Positions 57,306 to 64,000 of a stretch of DNA of 64,000 bases are shown in pieces. The number at the start of each line of letters is the position of its first letter. The stretch's first letter is position 1. This stretch comes from Winogradskya humida. GTDB taxonomy: Bacteria; Actinomycetota; Actinomycetes; Mycobacteriales; Micromonosporaceae. The notes below the pieces were generated by a model, which did not search any database, was not told the DNA's origin, and saw nothing but the letters and a program-made list of their open reading frames with translations. The stretch covers positions 16,516 to 80,515 of the forward strand of contig NZ_BOMN01000106.1 in assembly GCF_016862215.1 (NCBI RefSeq), in the 5' to 3' direction. The position numbers and the translations under genes are program-made.

Positions 57306-60017
57306 ATGAGCATGCCTGACCTGTCCCCGCTCATCGGACGAGCCGCCGAGCTGCGAACGCTGACCACCCTGCTCGACGACGCCACGGCCCGCGGTGGCGG
57401 CGCCATGGTGATTCGCGGTGAGGCGGGCGTCGGCAAGTCCGCGCTGCTGAGCCGGATCACCGCGGCGGCGCGGGCGCGCGGGATGCTCGTGCTGCAGGTC
57501 AGCGGGGTGCAGGCCGAGGGGCAGATCGCGTACGCGGGACTGCACCGGCTGCTGCGGCCGGTGGCTGCCACGATCGGGCCGGGGTCGCCGGTGCGGCTGG
57601 CGGTCGGGCTGCTCGATCTGCTCGGTGCCGCCGAGTCCCCCGTGCTGCTCGCTGTCGAGGATGCCCCATGGCTCGACACCGCGTCGTGGGACGTGCTGAC
57701 GTTCGCCGGGCGGCGGCTGGAATCGGACCGGATCGCGCTGGTGTTCACCGCCCGGGACGGTACCGACATCGACCGGCGGCTGGCCGGGGCCGGGCTGCCC
57801 GAGCTACGCGTGGAACCGCTGTCCCGCGAGGACGCCGGCACGCTGCTGGACCGGACAGCGCCGGGCCTCCCGCCGACCCTGCGTAACCGGGTGCTGGACG
57901 AGTCGGCCGGCAACCCGCTGGGGCTGACCGAGCTCGGCGCGGCCGCCGCCCGCTCGGACGCGGCCGCGCTGCTGCCGTCCTGGTTGCCGTCCTCGCTCCC
58001 GTCCTCGCAGCCGTCCTCGCAGCCGTCCTCGCTGCCGCTGAGCGCCCGGGTCGAGCAGCTGTTCTCGGCGCTGGTCGCCGAACTGCCGCCGGTGACGCGA
58101 ACGCTGCTGCTGGTGGCCGCGCTGGATGACAGCGACGACCTGGACGAGGCGGTGGCCGCGGCGGCCGTCGCGCTCCGCGGCCCGGTGAAGGCCGAGGACA
58201 TCGATCCCGCCGTGGTGACCCGGCTCGTCCAGATCGACGACGGGTACCGCATCGCCTTCCGGCATCCGCTGCTGCGGTCGGCGCTGCGCCAGTCCGCGGG
58301 CGCTGCCGAGCGTCGCCGCGCGCATGCCGCGCTGGCGGAGGTGATCGGCCCGGAATCCGAACGGCAACTGTGGCATCTCGCCGCCGCCACCGCCGGGCCC
58401 GACGAGGAAGTGGCCCGGCGCCTGACCGACGCCGCGTGGCGGGCCGGTGAACGGCAGGCCGTCGCCGTCGCGCTCGCCACCCTCGAACGGGCCGTCCAGC
58501 TCAGTGAGGACCCGGCCGAGCGCGGGGAACGGTTGCTGACCGCCGTGCACCTGACCCACCAGCAGGGCGACGCCGAGGCGGCGCGCCGGCTGCTGCAACG
58601 CATCGACGCCGCGGAACTGCGGCCCCCGGATCGTGCCAGGCTCGCCTGGCTGCGGGAGTTCTTCATGGGCACCGGCTGGAGCGGCAGCGGCCCGCTGGCC
58701 CTCTATGCGGAGCTCATCGACGACATCCGCGAATCGGGCAACCAGCGGCTGGCCCTCGACTCGCTGAGCTCGATCTGTGTGCGGATCCACTTCTCCAACG
58801 TGGACGAGGCCGTACGACGTCAGTTCCTCGCCGTTGTCGATGCCCTCGGGTTCCCCGCCGACCACCCTGAGGTGATCGCCGTGGTGGGCCTCATCGCACC
58901 GGTCGAACGAGGCGCGGCCTGCCTGGAGATCATGCAGCGGCTCCGGCACCGGCTGGACCTGACCCCGACCCTGCACTACGAACTCGGCCTGGCGGCGTCC
59001 TCGCTCGGTGCCTTCGAACTGGCCGTCGGCTTCAGCGGCGCGAGCAGCGCCGGGCTGCGGGAACAGGGCCGGATCGGGCTGCTGGCGCAGACGCTGGCCA
59101 CCCGGACGTACGCCGCCGCGTGCCTGGGCGACACCCGCACCGCGATCCTGGCCGGGTCCGAGGCCGTCGCGCTGTCCCGCGACACGGGACGGCAGTCCTG
59201 GGAGGTGACCGCGCGCCTGGCGATCGGTATGGCCCAGGCGTTGCGGGGCGACAGCGCGGCCGCCCTGGAGGCCGCGGATTTCGGTGAAGCGGTCTTCATC
59301 CCCGGCCGGATGTACTCGATGCTGGCCCTGGTCCAGCAGGTACGCGGTCTCGAAGCTCTCGCGGCGGGGCGGGCGGCCGACGCCTGTCACGAGTTGCGGC
59401 GCATGTTCGATCCCGCGGATCAAGCCTTCCACCCGTACGTGCGGCTGGGCATGGCCGGTCATCTCGCCGAGGCCGCCGCACTCAGCGGTGCCCACGACGT
59501 CCTGCGTGAGCTGGTCGCCGAGCTGGAACCGATCGCCGTGCAGGGGCGTAATCCCGCGCTGCGGGCCGGGCTCGCCTATGCCCGGGCCGTACTGGCCGAC
59601 GACGAGGCCGGTTACGAGGCCGCCCTCGCGACGGACGCGGGGAACTTCGAACGGGCCCGGGCCCAGCTCGCGTACGGCTCGTGGCTGCGCAGGCGGCGGC
59701 AGCGCGGCCGGGCCCGTCCGCACCTGCGCGGGGCCGCGGCAGCGTTCGAGGCGCTCGGTGCGACGCCGTGGGCGGAGAGAGCGCTTGCTGAGCTGCGGGT
59801 CACCGGCGAGACCCGGCGCCGGCCGGATGACGCCACGGCGACCCTGACCCCGCAGGAGGTGCAGATCGCCCGGCTCGCCGCGGACGGGCTGAGCAACCGG
59901 GAGATCGCCGGGCGGCTGTTTCTGTCGCCGCGCACGGTCAGCACCCACCTCTACCGGATCTATCCGAAGGTCGGGGTCAGGAGCCGTACGGAGCTGGCGG
60001 CCCTGCTTCTTACGTAA
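57306..60017 (+). CDS. Large ATP-binding LuxR regulator (LAL/MalT type)
   Basis: 903 residues. An AAA-type ATPase domain starts with IGRAAELRTL and Walker A GEAGVGKSAL near residue 38, and LLAVEDAPWLD is Walker B. A helical TPR-like middle of over 400 residues follows. A LuxR helix-turn-helix closes the protein (LTPQEVQIARLAADGLSNREIAGRLF, SPRTVSTHLYRIYPKV). Residues about 220-240 are a PSSL/PSSQ low-complexity spacer encoded by 12-bp repeats. ATG 57306 is chosen, and an ATG two codons later is possible. It may activate the hydrolase pair that follows 73 bp downstream. Confidence 0.92.
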   Translation: MSMPDLSPLIGRAAELRTLTTLLDDATARGGGAMVIRGEAGVGKSALLSRITAAARARGMLVLQVSGVQAEGQIAYAGLHRLLRPVAATIGPGSPVRLAVGLLDLLGAAESPVLLAVEDAPWLDTASWDVLTFAGRRLESDRIALVFTARDGTDIDRRLAGAGLPELRVEPLSREDAGTLLDRTAPGLPPTLRNRVLDESAGNPLGLTELGAAAARSDAAALLPSWLPSSLPSSQPSSQPSSLPLSARVEQLFSALVAELPPVTRTLLLVAALDDSDDLDEAVAAAAVALRGPVKAEDIDPAVVTRLVQIDDGYRIAFRHPLLRSALRQSAGAAERRRAHAALAEVIGPESERQLWHLAAATAGPDEEVARRLTDAAWRAGERQAVAVALATLERAVQLSEDPAERGERLLTAVHLTHQQGDAEAARRLLQRIDAAELRPPDRARLAWLREFFMGTGWSGSGPLALYAELIDDIRESGNQRLALDSLSSICVRIHFSNVDEAVRRQFLAVVDALGFPADHPEVIAVVGLIAPVERGAACLEIMQRLRHRLDLTPTLHYELGLAASSLGAFELAVGFSGASSAGLREQGRIGLLAQTLATRTYAAACLGDTRTAILAGSEAVALSRDTGRQSWEVTARLAIGMAQALRGDSAAALEAADFGEAVFIPGRMYSMLALVQQVRGLEALAAGRAADACHELRRMFDPADQAFHPYVRLGMAGHLAEAAALSGAHDVLRELVAELEPIAVQGRNPALRAGLAYARAVLADDEAGYEAALATDAGNFERARAQLAYGSWLRRRRQRGRARPHLRGAAAAFEALGATPWAERALAELRVTGETRRRPDDATATLTPQEVQIARLAADGLSNREIAGRLFLSPRTVSTHLYRIYPKVGVRSRTELAALLLT

Positions 60018-60090
60018 TCCGACGTACGCGGGCGGGCCGCCCCGCTCCCTACGGTGAAGCCCTGGCTCGCCCACGCGATAGGAGTATCCG

Positions 60091-60942
60091 TTGTCAGAAC
60101 TACCGCATCTGTCCACCTCGGTCGACGATCAGGTGGCCGCGGCCAACAAGTCCGGGTTGCGGCCGGTCGTGTTCATCCACGGTCTGTGGCTGCTGCCGTC
60201 CAGCTGGGACCGCTGGGCGCAGGTCTTCGCCGACGCTGGGTACGCCCCGGTCTCCCCCGGCTGGCCCGACGACCCGGAAACCGTCGAGGAGGCCAACGCG
60301 CACCCCGAGGTCTTCGCCGGTAAGAGCGTCGGCGACGTGGCCGACCACTACTCCGCGGTGATCACGCAGCTGGACCGCAAACCCGCCGTCATCGGGCACT
60401 CGTTCGGCGGGCTGCTCACGATGATCGTAGCCGGGCGGGGGCTGGCCGCCGCGTCGGTCGCCATCGACTCGGCGCCGTTCCGCGGCGTGCTGCCGCTGCC
60501 GTTGTCGGCGCTCAAGGCGTCCGCGCCCGTGCTCGGCAACCCGCTCAACCGGCACCGGGCCATCCCGCTGACCTACGACCAGTTCCGATTCGCGTTCGCC
60601 AGCTCGGTCAGCGAGGAGGAGGCGCAGGAGCTCTACCGGACGTTCGCCGTCCCCGCGTCCGGCACGCCGCTGTTCCAGGCCGCCGCGGCCAACCTGAACC
60701 CGTGGACCGAGGCGAAGGCCGACTATCACAACCCCGAGCGGGGTCCCCTGCTGATCGTCGAGGGCCTGGCCGACAACACGTCGCCGCCCGCGATCAACCG
60801 GGCCGCGTACAAGCTGCAGTCCGGAAACGAGGGTGTCACCGAGATCGCCTCGATCCCGGACCGGGGCCACAGCATCACCATCGACAGCGGCTGGCGCGAG
60901 GTCTGCGACACCGCCCTCTCCTTCATCCGGAGGTACGCGTGA
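60091..60942 (+). CDS. Alpha/beta hydrolase
   Basis: 283 residues from a TTG start with AGGAG 6 bases upstream. Oxyanion motif FIHGLWLLPSSWD, nucleophile GHSFGG near residue 109, acid probably in GLADNTSPP, base in PDRGHSITID. It lies in the chloroperoxidase/haloalkane-dehalogenase-like region of the fold. No signal peptide. Co-translated with the next hydrolase through a GTGA overlap. The pair sits directly after the LAL regulator. Confidence 0.88.
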   Translation: MSELPHLSTSVDDQVAAANKSGLRPVVFIHGLWLLPSSWDRWAQVFADAGYAPVSPGWPDDPETVEEANAHPEVFAGKSVGDVADHYSAVITQLDRKPAVIGHSFGGLLTMIVAGRGLAAASVAIDSAPFRGVLPLPLSALKASAPVLGNPLNRHRAIPLTYDQFRFAFASSVSEEEAQELYRTFAVPASGTPLFQAAAANLNPWTEAKADYHNPERGPLLIVEGLADNTSPPAINRAAYKLQSGNEGVTEIASIPDRGHSITIDSGWREVCDTALSFIRRYA

Positions 60943-61760
60943 AGAAGCTCCTCGCCGTAGCGGTCGCTCTGTTCGTGGGCGCCGCCCTCACCGTCGCCGG
61001 CACCGCCAACGCCGGCGGCCGCACCAAGGTCAAACCCACGATCGTGTTCGTCCACGGCGCCTTCGCCGACGCGTCCGGCTTCGGCGACAGCATCAGCTCG
61101 CTGCAGAAACAGGGCTACACCGTGCTCGCCCCGCCGAACCCGCTGCGCAGCCTCAGCGGCGACGCGGCGAGCATCCGCACGTTCCTCGGCACCGTCCCCG
61201 GCCCGATCGTGCTGGTCGGGCACTCCTACGGCGGCGCGGTCATCACCAACGCGGCGAGCGGCAACCCGAACGTCAAGGCGCTGGTCTACATCGCGGCGTA
61301 CGCCCTGGACGAGGGCGAATCCGTCGCCGCCGCCAACCAGCTCGGCGGCGGGCACACCGACATCGAGGCGAATCTCGACTTCCGGCCGTACCCGGGGGCT
61401 CCTCCGCTGGCGCAATCACCGACCGGGTACGACCTGGACGCGTACATCAAGCAGTCGTCCTTCCGTGCCCTTTTTGCCGCGGACGTCCCGCCTGCCGAGG
61501 CCGCGGTGATGGCCGCCGCGCAGCGACCCGGCACGCTCATCACCCTGGGTGAGCCCTCCGGGGTGCCCGCGTGGAAGACGATCCCCTCCTGGTATCTGGT
61601 CGCCCGCAACGACAAGACCATCCCCCCGGAGGCCGAACGCGCCATGGCCGCCCGTGCCAAGGCGCACACGATCGAGCTCGCCACCTCGCACGCCGCGATG
61701 GTCAGCCATCCCCAGGCCGTGACGAGCCTGGTCCTGAGCGCGGTCAGGGCCACCGGCTGA
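60939..61760 (+). CDS. Secreted alpha/beta hydrolase
   Basis: 273 residues from a GTG inside the previous stop, with GGAGG 5 bases upstream. A signal peptide precedes the mature enzyme (LLAVAVALFVGAALTVAGTANAG). VFVHGAFADASGFGDSI, nucleophile GHSYGGAVI near 98, lid region DAYIKQSSFRALFAADVP, acid in LVARNDKTIPPE, and histidine in ATSHAAMVSHP. The same group as the relic at 35299. It acts outside the cell or at the envelope, whereas its co-translated neighbour is cytoplasmic, suggesting one substrate met in two compartments (inference). Confidence 0.9.
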   Translation: MKKLLAVAVALFVGAALTVAGTANAGGRTKVKPTIVFVHGAFADASGFGDSISSLQKQGYTVLAPPNPLRSLSGDAASIRTFLGTVPGPIVLVGHSYGGAVITNAASGNPNVKALVYIAAYALDEGESVAAANQLGGGHTDIEANLDFRPYPGAPPLAQSPTGYDLDAYIKQSSFRALFAADVPPAEAAVMAAAQRPGTLITLGEPSGVPAWKTIPSWYLVARNDKTIPPEAERAMAARAKAHTIELATSHAAMVSHPQAVTSLVLSAVRATG

Positions 61761-61766
61761 TCCTGG

Positions 61767-62336
61767 TCAGGCGATCCGGTCGATGAGCAGCTTGACGAGC
61801 TCATCGCCGGTCGTCTGCCATTTCTCGGGGGTCAGATGGCCGCCGTTCTCCATGGCGACGATGCCGTGCACGCTGGACATCAGCAGGCCACCGATCGGGC
61901 GGGCACGCTGCGGGTCGCCGATGACGTCCGCGATGATCGTGAGGAACTGGTCATGGGTCCGCGACACCGCGGCCACCGCCTCGGGATGCTCGGCGGTCGG
62001 GGCGGCGAACATCAACGCATACGCATGGGGGTGCCGGCGGCCCACCTCCATGAGCCCGGTCAGGGCCTGCTCCAGACGCTCGGACGGCGCCTGACCCCGG
62101 TCCGTGATCAGCGCGTCGAGCTGCTCGCCGACCGCCTCCCAGCTCTTGGTCGCCACCGCGGCGAGCAGGTGCTCCTTGTCCGGGAAGTGCCCGTAGGGCG
62201 CCCCTCGCGACACTCCGGCCCGGCCCCCGACCGCGCGCAGGGTCACGGCATCGGGCCCGCCCTCGTCGAGCAGCTCAGCCGCGGCGTCGACCAGTGCACG
62301 CCGGGTCGCCGCCGCGCTCTCCACTCTGCTGACCAT
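61767..62336 (-). CDS. TetR-family repressor
   Basis: 189 residues. Helix-turn-helix VTLRAVGGRAGVSRGAPYGHFPDKEHLLAAVA, then a WHG-type helical ligand domain (LMEVGRRHPHAYALMFAAPTAEH). Divergent from the SDR at 62407 with 70 bp between starts. Three copies of a TGAC-3-GTCA motif in and next to the gap are its likely binding sites. It converges on the secreted hydrolase with a 6-bp gap. Confidence 0.92.
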   Translation of the reverse strand: MVSRVESAAATRRALVDAAAELLDEGGPDAVTLRAVGGRAGVSRGAPYGHFPDKEHLLAAVATKSWEAVGEQLDALITDRGQAPSERLEQALTGLMEVGRRHPHAYALMFAAPTAEHPEAVAAVSRTHDQFLTIIADVIGDPQRARPIGGLLMSSVHGIVAMENGGHLTPEKWQTTGDELVKLLIDRIA

Positions 62337-62350
62337 GCGCCCAATCTACC

Positions 62351-62418
62351 TGACACCGTCAGCCGACTCACTTGACAGCGTCACATGAACTGCTACCGTC
62401 ATTCACATGACAACGTCA
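62351..62418. promoter_or_regulatory. Three TGACANCGTCA operator sites
   Basis: TGACACCGTCA (62351-62361), TGACAGCGTCA (62373-62383) and TGACAACGTCA (62408-62418). The last begins inside the ATG of the SDR gene. The second and third also share flanks (TCAC/TTCACA before, CACATGAA/CACACGAA after), giving 20-bp sites. The first two are 22 bp apart, two helical turns. Classical TetR autoregulation layout. Confidence 0.85.
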
Positions 62419-63282
62419 CACGAAGAGCTGATCCTGATCACCGGCGCCTCCACCGGCATGGGCGCCGCCACCGCCCGCGAGCTGGCCGCCCGTGGCTACC
62501 ACGTGCTGGCGGGCGTCCGCCGCGAGTCCGACGCTCCGCGCGGCCCCCACCTCGAGCCGATGATCCTCGACATCACCAATCCGGCCCAGATCGAAGCGGT
62601 CGCCCACCGCATCGCCACCGACCCGTCCCACCGCCCCCTCCGCGCCGTGATCAACAACGCCGGCATCGCGGTCAACGCCCCCGTCGAGCTCCTGTCGATG
62701 GACGACTGGCGAGAGCAGTTCGAGGTCAACTTCTTCGGCCACGTCGCCGTCACCAAGGCCGTCCTGCCCGCCCTGCACGCCAGCCACGGCCGGGTGGTCA
62801 ACATCAGCTCCATCGGGGGCAAGGTCGCCATGCCGACCTACGGGGCGTACGCGGGAGCGAAATTCGCCATGGAAGCCATGAGCGACGCACTCCGCCGCGA
62901 GCTCGCCCCCCACGGCGTCCAGGTGGTGGTCGTCGAGCCCGGCGGCGTCAAGACCGAGATGACCGGCCGCGGCATCGAGCGCATGAACAACACCATCGCC
63001 ACGATGACCCCCGCCGAGCACAGCCGCTACGGCGGCCTGCTCCAAGCGGTCGTCAACCACGCCACCGCATTCACCACCACAGGCCAGCCCGCCGACGCCG
63101 CCGCCCGCATCATCGCCAACGCCGCCACAACCCCCCGCCCCCACACCCGCTACACCATCGGCCGCGACGCCGCCATGCTCACCCGCCTCTCCCGCATCCT
63201 CCCCGACCGCATCCTCGACCGCATGCTCGCCGCCAACCTCCGCCCCCACTTCCCGAAACACCAGCCCGCCCCCGTGTCCTGA
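62407..63282 (+). CDS. Short-chain dehydrogenase/reductase
   Basis: 291 residues. TGASTGMG near residue 13, NNAGIAVNAP near 83, SS in VNISSIGGKVAMP and YAGAK near 149 as the catalytic pair, then VVEPGGVKTEM. A C-terminal extension of about 40 residues (LTRLSRILPDRILDRML) is typical of retinol/17-beta-hydroxysteroid-dehydrogenase-like SDRs. GVRRES after strand two suggests NADP. A repressor site overlaps its start codon, so repression would block both transcription and translation initiation. Confidence 0.9.
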   Translation: MTTSHEELILITGASTGMGAATARELAARGYHVLAGVRRESDAPRGPHLEPMILDITNPAQIEAVAHRIATDPSHRPLRAVINNAGIAVNAPVELLSMDDWREQFEVNFFGHVAVTKAVLPALHASHGRVVNISSIGGKVAMPTYGAYAGAKFAMEAMSDALRRELAPHGVQVVVVEPGGVKTEMTGRGIERMNNTIATMTPAEHSRYGGLLQAVVNHATAFTTTGQPADAAARIIANAATTPRPHTRYTIGRDAAMLTRLSRILPDRILDRMLAANLRPHFPKHQPAPVS

Positions 63283-63435
63283 CATCGGTCGCCTTTGAGG
63301 GACCATCGGAGCGACTGCTCGTGTCGCCTTTGGGTGGTCACCGGCTTTGTGCGGTCGGGCCGTTGGCAGCCAAGCCTTGGGCAGTCCAGCCTCGGGCGGC
63401 CGGCTGGGTGGTCACCGGCCCTGGGTGGTCACCGC

Positions 63436-63522
63436 CCCTGGGCAGCCGGCTGGATGGTCGCCGGCCCTGGGCAGCCGGCTGGATGGTCGCCGGCCCTGGG
63501 CAGCCGGCTGGATGGTCGCCAG
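63436..63522. repeat. 29-bp tandem repeat, three copies, within a decayed repeat field
   Basis: CCCTGGGCAGCCGGCTGGAT followed by GGTCGCCGG repeats at 63436, 63465 and 63494. Degenerate versions with GGTGGTCACCGGCC extend over about 63330-63620. No coding bias beyond the repeat. The field separates the SDR gene from a transposase relic. Confidence 0.85.
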
Positions 63523-63719
63523 CCTTGGTGGTCGGCTGGGCGGTCACCGGCCTTGGGTAGTCAGCAGCTTTGGATGGATGGTCCAGCCTTGGCTGGCCGC
63601 AGGGTGGTCACCGGCCTCGAGCGGCCGCAGGACCGCAACGCCGCACATTTCCGCGACCGGCTCATCACCGTTTCTCGATCCTTCCGGCAGAGCTACGACA
63701 GTCGCCGGCCTAGGATCAA

Positions 63720-63986
63720 GTGGTCGAGATGCGCCGCCATGTCGAGTTCACCGCCGCCACCAGCATGCCGGTCTATTTGTACGACCCGGCCAGCCCGTCG
63801 CAACGCGGCTCCACCCAAAATACCAACGGCCTTACTGGAATGGTCCCCAAGAGCAGCAACCTCAGCGTGCACACCCCCGAGGACCTGGCCACGGCGGCCG
63901 CCGAGCTCAACAACCGTCCGCGCAAGATCCTCGATTGCGAAACCCCTGCCCAGCGGTTCACCCGATTGCTCGCCGGCGCATCATGA
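63720..63986 (+). pseudogene. IS30-family transposase, C-terminal relic
   Basis: 88 codons read EMRRHVEFTAATSMPVYLYD, PASPSQRGSTQNTNGL, NLSVHTPEDLATAAAELNNRPRKIL and ETPAQRF, the end of the DDE domain of an IS30-type transposase, including the final catalytic-glutamate region (usually QRGTNENTNGL, here STQNTN, so the glutamate is lost). A few residues are missing before VPKSSN. No N-terminal DNA-binding part and no inverted repeats are seen upstream to 63620, so it is a dead fragment. The end of the window follows. Confidence 0.75.
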
Positions 63987-64000
63987 TCTTATTCACTGAT

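Overview
The window is a stretch of chromosome from a very GC-rich actinobacterium. Codon third positions are almost all G or C, GTG and TTG starts and four-base ATGA/GTGA overlaps are common, and many genes look leaderless. The gene set (DNRLRE/YD-type secreted protein, GGDEF-EAL receptors, LAL-type LuxR regulator, Ser/Thr kinase, HSP90-macro operon) suggests Micromonosporaceae, perhaps an Actinoplanes relative. That placement is inference from gene style, not from a marker gene. No rRNA operon, CRISPR array, phage or complete insertion sequence was seen.

Layout. 1-6.3 kb: the N-terminal two thirds or so of a large secreted YD/RHS-like protein, a polytopic membrane protein, and a minus-strand run of three tRNA-like units downstream of a conserved actinobacterial protein (6281-7012). 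7-16 kb: stress and redox accessory genes, with two broken MarR genes facing apart, an XRE regulator divergent from an SDR, a cold-shock-type gene with an in-frame amber codon, a TetR/NmrA pair with a long inverted-repeat operator, GNAT, and an SDR-AraC pair. 16-30 kb: secreted malectin-like/sugar-dehydrogenase-like protein, HNH nuclease, LysR divergent from a TehA-type transporter, lipoprotein, thermolysin-family protease, AidB-type acyl-CoA dehydrogenase, epimerase/LysR pair, and a small two-gene accessory unit.

30.7-40.2 kb: two tandem membrane GGDEF-EAL proteins, an alpha/beta hydrolase relic, then a compact macro-domain, HSP90-family and helical-repeat protein operon, which I consider the most system-like unit here. 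40-50 kb: VOC protein, hydrolase, YcaQ-like protein, AAA+ ATPase, chemoreceptor, MarR/esterase pair, RraA-like protein, and the decayed remains of a nitrilase-glycosyltransferase pair (MSMEG_0565/0566 type), followed by an EamA transporter. 50-64 kb: TetR/NmrA, SDR, LysR, a perfect 23-bp inverted repeat with no obvious regulator beside it, AraC overlapping a Ser/Thr kinase, LAL regulator, two coupled alpha/beta hydrolases, a TetR/SDR pair with three TGACANCGTCA sites, and an IS30-type transposase relic after a 29-bp minisatellite.

Two themes stand out. First, regulator plus NAD(P)-dependent reductase modules occur again and again, often with readable operators. Second, there is much gene decay (eight or more relics), along with many short tandem repeats of 12, 15, 21 or 29 bp inside and between genes. 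All coordinates come from reading the sequence by eye; no homology search was run.
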